DNA of 64,000 bases. Origin: Ancylostoma caninum. Taxonomy: Eukaryota > Nematoda > Chromadorea > Rhabditida > Ancylostomatidae. Within the stretch, counting starts at the first letter, position 1. Every line of letters begins with the position of its first letter. This document shows, piece by piece, positions 48,788-61,690 of this stretch. The DNA is taken from contig JBAJFG010000638.1 in the NCBI GenBank assembly GCA_037903475.1, positions 248,001-312,000 of the forward strand, given 5' to 3'. The notes beneath the pieces were generated by a model that was not told the origin of the DNA, did no database searches, and saw nothing but the letters and a program-made list of their open reading frames with translations. The translations under genes were made by a program, and so were the position numbers.

Positions 48788-49399
48788 CACGCGATGCAAC
48801 ATACAAATGGTCTCTGCTATCTCTTACGCTTACACTTATCGTAGTTTATCTTAGAAATTTAGGTGAAAAGGGAGTTGGGTGGGGCCACTCCTGTGAAGCC
48901 TAAGCCTAAGCCTATTACCCATTCTTAAGCATAGGGTTAGGCTCATCTACCCTGTCTACTATGGACTAAAATTGTATTTTCTTCGCTTTCTCCCAAGCTC
49001 GAGTGATTTATAGCTCATTAATACCGGAGCGCCGGAGTGTGGCGGCGGCCGGCGCCCGCCGGCGCCCATTTGCAGTGGCTGCCGTAGCGGACTGTACTTC
49101 ATCAGGAACAGTTTGTCCTGTCTGGGAAATACGTCGACTTCGCGAAATATTCCTTCTTTTGGCGCATATCACTACCCTCAGACGCTCACAAAATGATTTC
49201 ACAGTGGATCGCACGCCATGCCTACTTCACTTACAGGGTGCTGCTCACGACTGAATGGGTCTACTTTCGACAGAATTATAGGGCAAATAAAGGAAGTTGA
49301 GATGAATCGGATACCCAGGGCCATCTTGTGGAGCTCTTGTTCGAGGTTTGTTAACGATTTTCACCCAAAAAGCAAACTTCTTCATATGATGACATAATG

Positions 49400-49790
49400 G
49401 AGAATTAGTTGCTTACACGGGATACCAACCCATGTGAGAACGAGCACTTGGTTCTTCAGCAGGATGGGGTGTCTGCATATCGAATAGAAAATCATCCAGC
49501 ATTGGGACCTTGTCGATTTGCCTTACTCAGGCAAGGGTGGAGTCAGAGCCGAGCCCTGGAGTGTTCTCAAGTTCTACGTTTCGGCGATGCTTAGAGAAGG
49601 TATATGAGGAAAAAACAGGTCAGCTATCGTTCTTTGACGATGGCACAAGAAAGAGCTAGGAAAACCGTTCCGCCAAATCTCTTTCGGGCCACAGTGAAGA
49701 GATAACTTAAGCGTCTGAGAGCTGTGATCCGCGTCAATGGAGAGAACAAAGAAATTATGCAGCGATTTTTTGTTTCATGACGTGCTAGCA
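49400..49790 (+). mobile_element. Tc1/mariner-type transposase relic
   Basis: Plus-strand pieces read HLVLQQDGVSAYRIENHP and later LKRLRAVIRVNGENKEI, resembling the second catalytic-aspartate block and the C-terminal tail of nematode DDE transposases. Stops and frameshifts separate them. No terminal repeats could be assigned. It lies just beyond composite element copy 3. Confidence 0.55.
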
Positions 49791-50656
49791 GATTGTCCTT
49801 GAATAAGTAGTTTGCGAGTGCTTTTTTTTCACACAAGGTGGGCTACATAGGTGGCAACTGATAAAACAAAAACGTGCGGTTAAAACTCACTGCGAAAACA
49901 AGGAGAAGAACATTAATGGGACAGTATTTATGAGCCACTCTGAGAACATCTGCCACAAGGACAAAAGTCTCCAAGAAACGATAATACCCCCTTTCTTCTA
50001 AAGACTTTCTTCGGTTCGTTGTTTCATCTAGGGTGAAAGACTAATCTCAAAATCATCACGCGGCACTGATCAGAACGGTCTGCTTATCCACCTGTAGTAA
50101 TCCCAGAAAACTCCACTTTAACTGAATTCTTGGAGAATTCGAGGTGCTCGTTGCACAACTGACACGACAACTATCACAAAGAATTGCACTTTCAACATAC
50201 AGCGTCATACAATTCAAAAATTGTTTTGCCCCTTGTAAAATTCAGTCAACTTCCCATTCACAGTACCAAGACGCTTGCAAACCAAAAAATCTTAGCATTC
50301 ACTTCCATCCATGTTTGACTTTACGAGTAGCTCGAAGTGGGCCTTTTAACCCAAGACTTTTACCTCTTGTCAGTACATTTGCACCAAGGCTCTTAGAAAT
50401 CCCGATTCCTCGATTTGGGTACTCGTTCCAAGATGAGTTTTTCCTAACTCTTCTTTACTTTCATTGCTTAAAAATGTAACAGTAGACATAAGAATATTCA
50501 TTTCCATGCAATAACAATATATACAAATAACATATACAACACCACAAATAGAGATCACAAACCGGCAACAAGGCACTCCCAGGCACTATGAGAGCAAAGT
50601 AAATACCCGTCATTACGAACAATGACAAAAACCATGACAGAAATGTGTCAAACTGC

Positions 50657-53020
50657 TCAAACATACTCGGTGAGTTTTTGTTGCTTTTCTGATACTCTGT
50701 GGGGACATTTCCGCCCACATTTGCAGCGAATCAGTACACAAAGAATACATAGCAGCACGAAACCAGCGGCAATAAGGAGGATTTCAGGACGAAATAAGTC
50801 TTCCAATCGCATCACTGGTGCGGCGGGTTCGATGAGCACACGAGCTTCAGCGATGGCGTCACGCCCAATGAGGTCATAGTTGATCAAACGAACGACGTAC
50901 TCACACTGTTGGCCGGGGAAGTCGATCACTGCAGATGTGGCTGCCTGGAAAACCACTCTTTAATCCAGGACAACTTCTTAAACACGTGATAGTTTACTTA
51001 CTGCTTTAATATTTATAGTCTCTTGCTGCGCTTGACAACCGTTTTCATCCGAGATTGCGTGATACACAAGCTGGTAGAAAAGTATGTTTTCAGGGTCAGC
51101 TGACGGCTTCCACGATATCAATCCTGTGCCGTTAGAGCGGACGACAACCGACAAGTCAGATACTGCCTCCGGCACTGAATGGAAGAGATTATGCCGATCC
51201 ATGAGAAAATAGTGTACTTTCTCAAAAATTCTTGCCTCACGCTGAACCGCCGGTCAGCTTAGCCACGTCACACCTCCTATGATAATACATAGGTGATGGT
51301 GAGGCTAGTATTTTTTGAGGAGGACTGTACTACTAATACTCACAGCACTGAAGACTTCCACGTCCATGCACATCCTTGCATTGAAGCGACTTGAAGTTTA
51401 CTGTGACTGGTTTGCTCGTTTGCAGCCTGTCAGCTGAGGTGGCAGCAATTGTCACAGCGTAGTTGCAATCAAATTCAAGATGAGGGAAGAGAATTGATGA
51501 TGATGCATCCTTAAATGGCAATATCCAAGAAGTAAAAAAAACTGCTGCTTCGACATAAAAGGAAAAAAACAATTGAGACAACTTCACCCACCAGAACAAT
51601 GTCGCTGGTCATTTGAAGTGTGCTGTTGCTCAACTGCAGCTTGTAGTAACACGAGTCCTGAGGAGTTCGTGGCCATTCCAGATGTGCGGTCACTCCTCGG
51701 TCAGAGTTATAACCACTTCTTAGCATCAAGGCAGCTGCTGGAATACAAAAAATTAGTGATCATCACCTCATTTTGGCAATCAAACATAATGAAGATTCTG
51801 TTCCTAAATAGTGTCGACAAGGACTGTGCAGTTAATGTAGAAAAAACCGTCATGGCATTCGCAGTAATAAAGTTTAGAGGTGAAGTGATGTGAAGACCGG
51901 AATTTCTCACCTGGTGTTCTGGGTCCTCCAATATTCGACGCCTCTGTCCACGAACTTGATATGGTTTCACCAAGCCTGCCAGCTGGCCCTACAGCAGTGA
52001 CCATGAAGCGATACTGGACTCCGGGGATCAGCCCCTTCACTTTGAAGACGGTGTCCGATTCGACCTAATGATAATGGATCCAATCAAGCTATCACTTGGG
52101 GCAAATTATTCTTTCAGAATGATTTCCTCAGCATCAATTGAAACAAGTGAATAAGTACCGAAGCAGTGATCCATTGACTCTCATCATAGTAACCCATAGC
52201 ATGTGTCCGTTGTTTCCATTGTACAACAAACCTTAAAAAAGATTCAATACGTTCCAGTTGGGCATCAACTCTCTCTCTCTAAACTACTCTGCTCCTACCT
52301 AGTGGGTCCACTCGGTCTCAAGAGCGAGATACTGACAAGTCCTTCTGAAGACTCTCCAAACTCTTCATCCAGTGATGGATTCTGACACAGCAACTGAACT
52401 GATGACACCAAGGTCGAGCCAGCTTTCGCTAAACGACGAACAGTTAACACCTATAGTTTACAGCACGAGTGAATAGAGTGTGAGGGGCCTTCAGGCACAA
52501 TAGCACACAGTTCAACAGATAAGATACCGCACCCATGTCAGCACTAGACTCAGCCCAGAATCTAAGCCCATCATCTGTGGGGATCTTCGATGGACCACGC
52601 GGGCCTCTTCCATGTGCACGACGATGTTGGTGGCAGCCAGATTCGCACTAAAGAAACAACATAGAAAGCCCTGTAGCAGAAGCAAAGCCATAAAATCTAA
52701 CAAAAAAAAAACTACAACAAAAAGGCGAAGGATCGGAAAAAGGCTAACCGATTCACACGCTGAATTCTGGACGTCCAGATACTCTTCAACAGATCCATCA
52801 AGAAGTACACGAGTAGAGGGTACGCCATACTACAAAACAACTTAGTTGACATGTATTCAAGGATAGTTAAGCACATAAGCCGCTGACTAACCTTCTGCGT
52901 ACACTTTGCCCGACATTGTGCTAGTCGAAAGTAGTGAGCATAGTCGATTTGAATATAAGGTACCACAGTAAAAGCAGCAACAGTCTGCACAACCGTCATC
53001 AAAAAGTGAAGACGGCGCAT
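50657..53020 (-). CDS. Anosmin/KAL-1-like fibronectin III membrane protein
   Basis: Ten exons join in frame to 484 codons: 52892-53020, 52749-52829, 52533-52647, 52299-52428, 52159-52231, 51911-52064, 51592-51737, 51344-51509, 51002-51174 and 50657-50944. Parts in order: signal peptide; a short cysteine-rich stretch (AQCRAKCTQK, then ACESCESGC); three fibronectin III-like domains with FVVQWKQRTH, PGVQYRFMVTAVGPAG, FDCNYAVTIAATSAD and LISWKPSADPENILFYQLVY; one transmembrane helix (ILLIAAGFVLLCILCVLI); and a short basic, cysteine-containing tail. The cysteine block plus fibronectin pattern resembles anosmin-1 (KAL-1), an extracellular matrix guidance factor. The whey-acidic-protein domain of that family is not evident and the protein is short and membrane-anchored, so it may be a divergent member or another fibronectin III receptor. 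The gene model is strong; the family name is moderate. Confidence 0.8.
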
Positions 53021-53024
53021 TTCT

Positions 53025-53026
53025 CT
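53025..53026 (-). promoter_or_regulatory. Probable trans-splice acceptor, KAL-1-like gene
   Basis: CATTTCCAG on the minus strand ends four bases before the ATG, with no coding exon found upstream. This fits spliced-leader addition directly ahead of the start codon and supports this start. Confidence 0.45.
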
Positions 53027-55611
53027 GGAAATGAGACCCTATAGAAGGTGACAATGTGTAGAAACAAAAGGAAACCACGCTTTCGAGAGTGCATCTGGCA
53101 ATAATCATCCCGGATGAATAGAGTTGGCGCGCGAACTAGCACCAAGTGCTCGTCAATGAATTGGCATCGGGATTTCAACGAGTGTAGCACGTAAATGGCA
53201 ACCGAGAGTGGTAGTGAGCAATTAAAATGTAGATTAAGCAGTGAAATCCAACACATTCGAGTTGGGAAACGAGAAACAACTTAGCGGAACTAACTCTAGG
53301 GAAAGAAAAGCTGACAACGCTCTAGAATGAGTTTGATGGTTAGTATTTCCACAGAGAACAATTCCAGGCATTACTTCAAGACATAAAGGAAAAAATGCAA
53401 CTACAGCTGCTTAGGAGAGTAGTCCTAAGCACCTGCCGGAGCATATGCACTTGTGTACGAGTGAAATAGGTAATAAGATACCTTGCACTTGCTCGAAACA
53501 TAAAAACAGTGGTAATAAGCAACAAGAATAATGCAATTAAATCCGACTGAATGATACGTGGATGGTGGAACCGAAACTTACGCAGTTGCATACAAAACAG
53601 CAGAGGTGTGACGAGGGATGGGTGCTTTTCGCACCTCAACACTACAGATGACGTCCATAACACCAGAAGATATAAAACAGGCTATGTTGAAATTTCCTTC
53701 ACAGTAATAGTGTTAAACTCTTGATAAAATAGTTTCGCGGAAAATCTCGTTATAATGATACTATTCAATTATTAAATTACTTTCAATTATATATTTTTTC
53801 AATTACTTTTTTTTTGAACATCACCAAAGAAGACTACATACTCCACAGTGCTGCGGTTATTCGAAGCGAACTTGACTCCATAACACTTGAAGTTGATGTG
53901 AGCGAATCCCAAATACTTCAACGATGAAAGAACAGCTCGTCCTAGGTTTACTTGCTAAATAATATTTCTACATTCATATAATGAGACTATAATCTAAATG
54001 ACGAGCGATATGTATTTTCAGGACATAGAAACTAAGAAAAAGCAAATAGGTACGCATACTCTTGTCTTCTAAACAAGCCACGTCACAATAAAGAAATCTG
54101 CAGTCCAAGGAAAATTTCTAGCAAAAATTCTCGTCCATGTCAAATCTAGATCCCTGTTTTCTTCACAATTTCCTCCTAGAGTATGCCCGCATGAAATGCT
54201 GTGATAGCAGTAAGGTCGCTAACGAAACGAAAATTCCCAGTAGCACATGAAGATCTAACATGAGCAGAACCAGCGCGGTTCACACATTGCGACAAATATT
54301 CTATCACCTCTTTCCATGCCAGAACAATCGTTTGGTAACCAGTATTCAAAGGCCCATTCCTGAACGACGTTTGACTGAATGAAGCGAATTTGCAAGGCAT
54401 AGAATGCTGATTCATTCTCAATAATAAGTCATAATTTCAAGTATTTCAAAAGTTTAGCAATTTCCATTAAAAAACTAGCTGGTAAAATAAAAATCCTGTA
54501 GATAAATTATTGGTAAAGCACATTCACACAGTTCAACTAGACTTTTGTCCAGCGTCTTTTTAAGGAAACAGGAAAGGGTGTGCAAAAACCTACGAATTAC
54601 TCTCTATGGCAAGAATCAAGAAAAAATCCTGGGAAGAAAAACTGGCCAACTCACTGTAACGAGTCAAGATCCGCACGAACGACAAATTCCTGCTGACACA
54701 TACACGTTAATTTCAAACACCGATCCAGCCTTATATCTGTAGATGCAAATCTCTCATCGCTTACACGTAATCGCTCTGAAGTCAGTGCGGGTTTTTCTTT
54801 TCGGATAAAAAATGGATTGCTCCTGTCACTAGAGGCTTACCGAGGCAGAAAAAAAAGCAAATAGCAAAATGGAAAACAAAGACAATAACAGGATCATTTA
54901 TGCTGCAGTTTCACTATAGCGACAACGCAGCTCAGCTAAACACTTTTTCTGCAAAACGAAGATTAGCAGAGCAAGTTAAGTACGCATATGACCCATGAAA
55001 ACGCAGGTCACCTTCTGGCAGGCCTCCTGACATGTCATGACGTAATGTCAATAGCCTCCGAGTCATGAAAGAATAGTGTGCGAGGAGACGTGACAAAACA
55101 GCACTAATAATTGGTATTACATAACATCGGTGTCAATTCACACAATAGATGCCGTACTGTAGGCAAATATACATGTGGGTGACGTAACTGCTGAGTGACT
55201 TGAGGACAAAAAGGACAGGTCAGCGATAAGGGTAAGTATGAGGTTTAGTAACCAAATACGAAATTTTGGAAAAGACTTGTGGAGACAAAATTCACAGAAA
55301 CTTAGAAACTTATAGAATGGTGTTACCGTACAGAAAAAGCACTGAGAAAACAAAGCAGTACTAATCACAAAAAAAAAAAACTGGTCACCTCAAACTGAGG
55401 AATTCCGCCTAACCAACGAAGCGCATCAGATTTTCTGCGGATGATAAGTTCTAAAATATTGAAATTCAAATCTAAAACGTGAATACAAGCAATAACCACA
55501 AACATTACAAAAAAATCATAACCACCATCTCACCACGCCATGTTAAAAACACCGAGAGAAAAAAAACCAGCACAAGAGAGCAAGAAGTGGGACAAAAGAC
55601 CAACTTTTATG

Positions 55612-55821
55612 TACAGTGCGTTCCCTGAAACGTACACTGCCATCCTCGCCCCGATCGAACAAAGCGGCGCGTGTGTGTTCAATCAGGGCGCGAACGGATC
55701 ATTCAGAACGCGAGGAGAGGCTGATCGGCTGTTGCAGCTTCACGCCCCAATTGAACGCACACGCGCCGCTTTGTTCAATCGGGGCGAGGACTGCAGTGTA
55801 CTTTTCAGGGAACAGACTGTA
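55612..55821. repeat. TA-flanked MITE with CAGT...ACTG ends
   Basis: TA, then CAGTGCGTTCCCTGAAA, and onward through CCTCGCCCCGAT and GAACAAAGCGGCGCGTGTG, is repeated in inverse at the right, ending ACTG and TA. The arms are about 70 bases with few mismatches. The termini are Tc1-like. No coding content. Confidence 0.85.
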
Positions 55822-58800
55822 GACGGCTGTTGCTCGCCGTTAATTGCCTTGCTTTTATGTTTGAACGCTACTAATTGATGAGCCACACCCAAAACACTAG
55901 CTCCTCACATATCGTAATAATTTATTGAACAGTCATAGTAAAATATGCTCCAGGAGCGAAAATGAGTTCTAGCCACTTTATGTCTTCATATATAATAAAA
56001 TTCTCATTCTGGCTGTAACAGAAGGGTCGTACAAGAAGCGCATAGGAAGGCAGCCGAATGAAAAAAAAAACTTTCGTACAAAATATGCAGTGAAACCAAA
56101 ACTTCAGAACTAAACTCTAAGATTTGGGCAGAACGGAGGTCACAGCTTTTGGCACAAGCCTTTAAAATGGAAGTAATACAAATCGAAACGAAACTAACCT
56201 TGCACCCTTATGACAGCCACTTGTTTCGCTTGGACGGAGGTGGGCACAGGTGACAAACCAGAAGGTTCACTGTAAATCTACGGAGCTATAAAAGGACCTG
56301 TTCCATTGATCCTCGAGGTTTTTGCCTCACAATGCTTTCAAAATTTGAAATAAAAATTCTTGAAAAGGACATGTTCTAATGCAAACAGACCGGTCAGCCA
56401 ATTTCGATTCCATCTCAGCAGGTCTAATTAAGGTAATACGATTCCTAGGAATTCAGCAAGAAACCAGATCCGTGCACAAATTAGGCCGACTAAGAAAAGC
56501 TAGGATTGGACAAACAATGCATACTGAATGCGCGAGTGTATAGCGTTGGCTCATTATATTTGGCGATAAACACGAGCCAAGCGAACCTGTTCGATGAGTT
56601 CTGGAATAATTAGAAGTGGGGCTGAAAGGTAGCGGCAAAGTGCAGGTGTCAACATCTACGGATAAAAGAGCAGTTTTCGTTATCTCCACGAAATTGGTCA
56701 TGAATTATACCAATTAATCATAGTCATCCATCATCGAACTCATCGACGGGGTGATGGATGTGCGTTGCAAAAAACGCTGAAGTTTAGGGAAAATCTTGCA
56801 AAAGTCTATCCTGAATACTGCGATGCTGAAGAGTAATAGGTGAGCTAATCATGTGGCCATTAAGAACTGGTGAAAATTTAATGATTTGCAACGCGGCTGA
56901 GTTTTCAGCTACGCAGCTACGCCCATGAATCCATGTTGGCAGCAGACCTTGAAATAAATCGAGAGGAACCATCGAACGGATCTTGCAGTTGGCTAATACT
57001 GACGGAGTATTACACAGGAAGATTCACTGATCACTGAATGACACAGCGAACGTGATGCATGAGGTTGATAGTCGCTAAGAGGGGAAAATAAGGGCCACGG
57101 CGACCAAGAAGGCAGTGGAAAACTAAGCCACTCGCAAGGCCGAAGAACATGTGCTCACGGATATCAATTATGGAGGTATTCAGGGATGTTTTTGAGCGCA
57201 ACGGGGAATGCGTGGCACTGAATATTGCAAGAATCCCTAAGCAGCCTCCAATATTCGAAAAAGGGAACGCCACTCACAGCGGGACAAAATGTCCGGCAGT
57301 TCATGACGTTCACCAATCATTTTGTCTACCCACAGTCAAGGTCGACATTGTGCGCGTCCAAAATATAGTATGGACGGCTTGACGAGAGCAAAAAGCGGAA
57401 CTCAGGGGCGAGATGGCGGTGATTATAGACCGTTGGGAAGGTCTTTCATACTAAAACAATGGCTAAGAGGGCCGCTGTCGGATCGACTCCGCTGTTTGAC
57501 GGCGAAATCCTACGAAGTAAGCAGCGAATAGATCCCGCTTAGATGCATGTACTTGTGCATAGGAAAATAAGCACGCAGGCAGCTTCGAAGATGATGAGAA
57601 GACTACACGAAATACATAGCATCCCGGATGGAGGTGGGTCTTATATCTATACACGCTCAGCCAGCGGAAGAGAAAATGCCCTTTCGGCTACGGATTTCCA
57701 TGTTCGCACTGATAATTACCACTACCAATTTGTGGACGTGGTGTAATTACATGGCGAAGTTACGGGAATAGGGACTTTGGTGATCGCACATCCGGAAACG
57801 CGGCGATAAGCGGATGTCAACGAGCACGCGACGGGGATGTTCTCAGAAATATTAATGGCCACAGAAGTTTAGCGTAAGTTAAGAGTAATTAAGACAATTG
57901 GACGACCTACGAGGAACACTGGCTCATCAGGGTTAGCCTCGCCGTTGATTGTGCTCTCGTAATCTGCATTAATTGAGATTGGCTCCAGTTAGGAACCACA
58001 TTACGTTACACAAAGCGTTCACTGACCGTTACTCAGGTGAAAGGGTCACAGCAAATCAACCTATGAGAGTGGACGGAGTGAACATTATTGAATTTGGATG
58101 TGGAAAGTTTCATAAAAGGAACAGGTACCGGAATCACACGGACTTTATTGTATCTGAAAAAAAACCTCTAGAACTCATCCAAATTCTATCTAGCAGAATT
58201 AAGGAAGAAATCATGTTAATACATTCCATATTTAGATTTGATATCTAAATACATCGAAAACTGCAAAATGAACACCTTTTAGTTTAATAATAGTAGTAGT
58301 TGAGCCATGCCATTAGTCCCATAGCGAAACAACATTAATCTTTACATTTAAGTGCCTTTTTTTATTCGGATTTTCACCTCAGCTCAATACAGCTACAACA
58401 CTGGTACACATTACTGGTTTGTGGTTTGACAGCTGGAAGCATAAATATATGCACCGTTGTCCATTGTGGTACAATGGAATTAACATGTAGCTGCAAATTT
58501 AGTGTATAAAGGTTTCAAACCTTTGCAATGTACTACAAAAAGGAAACATCTTGTAATTTCTCATAATTAAAGGGAAAATAAACGAAGTTCACAGTCATTA
58601 AGATTGGCAAAATCTTGCACTCAATTTTTGAAGAGCAATTGATTTGAAGATACAGAAAAATGAAGCACAGGAAAAGACTCACTAACAACCAAATTTGGGA
58701 CTAAGTGACCTCTTAAACAAAACAAACTCAATCTGGATGGGATGCTCCACAATGGCACCAAAAGGCCGGCTGTGCCTCAGAACCCAAGAACAGTCAAGTA

Positions 58801-59937
58801 GGCGGAGCTCCGACACACAATGCACTGCTGTTCGGCCATTACATCCATAATAATTAATGGGCAGACGAGCGAGCAAGGTACCTTTCAGAAGGTCAATGAC
58901 TTACGGAGCAAAGAGAGACAAGGATCAAGTTAGAGGACAATAACATAAAAGCAATGAGGAAGTGAGGATGAACAAAGAAATAAAAATACATTACGAAAAC
59001 AGATGAAAAACAAAGTGTACCTCTACCAAGTCATTTTAGGGAAGGGATGCTGCCAGTGCAGAGAAGTGTCAAATGCTGAAGCGAATATAACATCAACGTT
59101 CTCCTGAAATGTAAAACTTGAAATAAGTTATTCACTGAACCACTGTTCATGGATGGTAACGAATTCAACAAGGTAAAAAAAGGATGACAATTAACGAGAC
59201 AAAAGCCAGTAATAGTTGGGGTAACGCATTGCGATAATAAAATTATAATAATAATATAATAAAAATGCATTGCGGGTGCTTCAGCAACTCAGTCTAAACC
59301 TAAAACAACGTTGGTCTTACACGAGGGGAAACAAAGATACGACTACAGTACTCTGAGCCCTTTAATTAACAGAACTAGTTATTTCTTCTTGTTCCAACAG
59401 CGTTAGTGGGCGCAGCTGTTAGCCAAGACTAATGAAGATACGCATAAGCCTTTTTGCACTTCTTAGCATGTACTAGCGAAAACAGCAACATGCCTCGGCA
59501 GAAAAAAAGTTCTACTACCCATATCATCGCAGAAAGTATTACTCCTTTTTAGACTCTGTGACATCTTCAGGTTACGTTATATTTCCAGTATATAATCGAT
59601 GTCACCAAAAATAAGCACTGAAAAAAGCAAGTCAAGCAAAAAAAGAGGAACTACCCAACATGTGATCATTCTCAAAAATTAAGAAACTTGAATAGTTGAG
59701 CATAAGCTTGCACCTCATACACTGAATTTAAAGCGTTCCATTCTTCCAGTGTTGCTTAGCCAGCCGCAAGTGTTGGCAAACAAGTTTTTTTTTCGACCCA
59801 TTAACGAAGTGTTGATACGATTTCGGGACAGAATTGAGCCGCAATCCGGCTGGCAGGTGTAGGCGGAGAAACTGCTGGGTAAAGCTGGGCTATGTGAGAG
59901 GATTCACCTTCTGAATTGCATGAAGCAAAAAAAAAAA

Positions 59938-60457
59938 CAGTGCCAGTCAATCACTCTTGCACCATTAAACATTGCTCGTCTGGTCCAGGGATGAGCGGAA
60001 GTACTGCATGAGACCGGAAGTCCGAAGTTGGCGGATGTTCGAAATCTAGCGAAATTTGGAGCGATGAATATAGCACGTCTGAGTAGGCATGACCCAACGA
60101 CTGCCAATCGTCCAGAAATCTAGAAGTCAGAAGCTCGCATGACGCAAGAATTCAAGAACTTCCAACTTCCAGAAACCGGAATTCCGCTCATCCCTGGTCT
60201 GGTCTACTGCGCTGCAACACCTACGCGGCGCGGCTGACCTGCTGGACGCAGATGTGTCGGATGGTATTTTTCACCATCTCCTTTGTGTTTCTATCTTCAC
60301 TCGAGAATACTTGGGTGAAAACATAAGCAGAAAATCAACACAGGCAACGTCTGCCAATTACAACACCCAGCTAGTCTGCCGCATCGCGCCGGTTGTGTGG
60401 TGCGGTAGGCTAGACGGGCAGTGTCCTGTGATGCAAGAGTGATTGACAGGCACTGTA
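59938..60457. repeat. Nested inverted-repeat element
   Basis: The outer ends CAGTGCCAGTCAATCACTCT and its complement close to TA at the right. A second inverted pair inside (CCAGGGATGAGCGGAA near 59992 and its complement near 60188) and a CACCTACGCGGCGCGG block shared with 12073-12275 indicate one repeat inserted into another. Confidence 0.7.
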
Positions 60458-60739
60458 TTTCGGACACAGATTCAAATTAGCTCATGACGGATAAAAATGA
60501 TGTTCCAGGAATGTAAGCATTATCAGCTTTACCAGGAAAGGTAACTGGAGGGTCAACAGAGAAAAAATAGTATGGGAGAGTATGTGGTTTTTGGAGAGAC
60601 AAGTGAGAAAGGTGTTAAACGCTGGACATAAATGTATAGATACTCAACCACCTTCTCAAGCAGACTACAAACGAGCCCGAAGTAGCGTGCTCTACGATGT
60701 TATCGAATATTTATTCAGTTTTGCCCAAGTAACATCTGT

Positions 60740-60980
60740 TATAGTCTGTCCGAAACGACGAGTCCGCCCATGCTCGCGGGGATCGAGAAGCTGCCACATC
60801 TGCCAGCGCTCCATGTCATCATCCCTGATCTGCGTATCACGTTTCATCGTTGTCTTCATGGTATTGACCAATGATTTGGCTGTGACGTGGATGACGTGGC
60901 AGCCAACAGCATCCGTTCCAGCCGCGCCGCCTCTCGATCCCCGCGTGCATGAGCGGACTCGCCGTTTCGGATAGACTATA
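60740..60980. repeat. TA-flanked MITE, TAGTCTGTCCGAAACG ends
   Basis: TATAGTCTGTCCGAAACGAC at the left is mirrored by CCGTTTCGGATAGACTATA at the right, arms of about 50 bases reaching GGGGATCGAGA. The open frames on both strands here are palindrome artefacts. Confidence 0.85.
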
Positions 60981-61199
60981 AACACTACCTAGCATGAATT
61001 CGCAAATTATGTCCGAAATTGCGGAATATCACGAGTTGTTCTCCCTGATCAATTGACATTGATATCTAAGAAGTGTATATATCCGTCTCGAATGGATAAT
61101 TTGGTTGTGCTACTGAGTTTTAAAGATGGCGCTTTTTCTCGCGCTCTTCCTCTCAGTGGCGTTTCCACAACTATCTTCATCAGTGAGACAGATTATAGC

Positions 61200-61690
61200 T
61201 CACAAAGCGGCATTATTCCACTTTCACGGCCTCCGGAGTCAAAAACTTCGAAAAAAAATTTCTCTGAAACCTGGTACACCATTTTTGTAGGGTTGCGAGA
61301 ACCTAGTGTAGATACTGTATGTACCACAAAAAATGCTCTCCGATTTTGTCAGTGGGGGTTATTTGAGGTGCTGAACACGAATATGCATCCATTTTGTACC
61401 ATAAGCCCGTTGTTGTAGGGATACGGTAGGTAAGTACTACGAAACTCAGAGAAAATGCCGACTTCGTGAAGGAAACGGAGGTGGGCTACGCAAAGTTTGG
61501 TAGGATTTCGTGAGGCATCGTATTTACAGTACACCTACAGTAGTCTTGCAAAAATGCGGTCAATATACAAAATGGATACGATATTCGCGTTCAGCACCTC
61601 AACTAACCACTCTGTATCAAGTTTCAGCCAAAAAAAAAGTTTTTCGAAGTTTTTGGGTCCATGGTAGTGGAATAGTGCCTCTGATAGTTT
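61200..61690. repeat. 490-base imperfect foldback repeat
   Basis: The left arm (GGCATTATTCCACT, AAAACTTCGAAAAA, then GAGGTGCTGAACACGAAT) is mirrored by the right arm (AGTGGAATAGTGCC, TTTTTCGAAGTTTT, and the complement of the GAGGTGCTGAAC block), centred near 61445. Half-copies lie at about 35160-35340 and 38400-38690. Confidence 0.75.

Larger units (their letters stand above)
47893..49094 (-). mobile_element. TIR element with two tRNA-like modules, copy 3 (complete)
   Basis: This is the best copy. TA then CAGTTGGGTCCGGCAGCCAC opens it, and GTGGCTGCCGTAGCGGACTG then TA closes it, giving a TA target duplication. The inverted repeats extend for about 130 bases, through the GAGCTATAAATCACTCGAGC segment. 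Interior order is the mirror of copy 1 and the same as copy 2. Size is about 1.2 kb with no transposase. Confidence 0.85.
45849..50656. other. Interval between astacin B and KAL-1-like gene
   Basis: No intact gene recognised. It holds stretches shared with the region upstream of astacin A (about 47150-47300 and 47500-47640), a complete composite TIR element (47893-49094) and a transposase relic (49400-49790). A GC-rich segment at 46020-46330 and another at 46730-46800 show no family signature. Confidence 0.55.

Noticed and set aside
60582..60985. Long overlapping open frames on both strands
   Set aside because: They span the inverted arms of the MITE at 60740-60980; similar peptides on both strands are what a palindrome gives.
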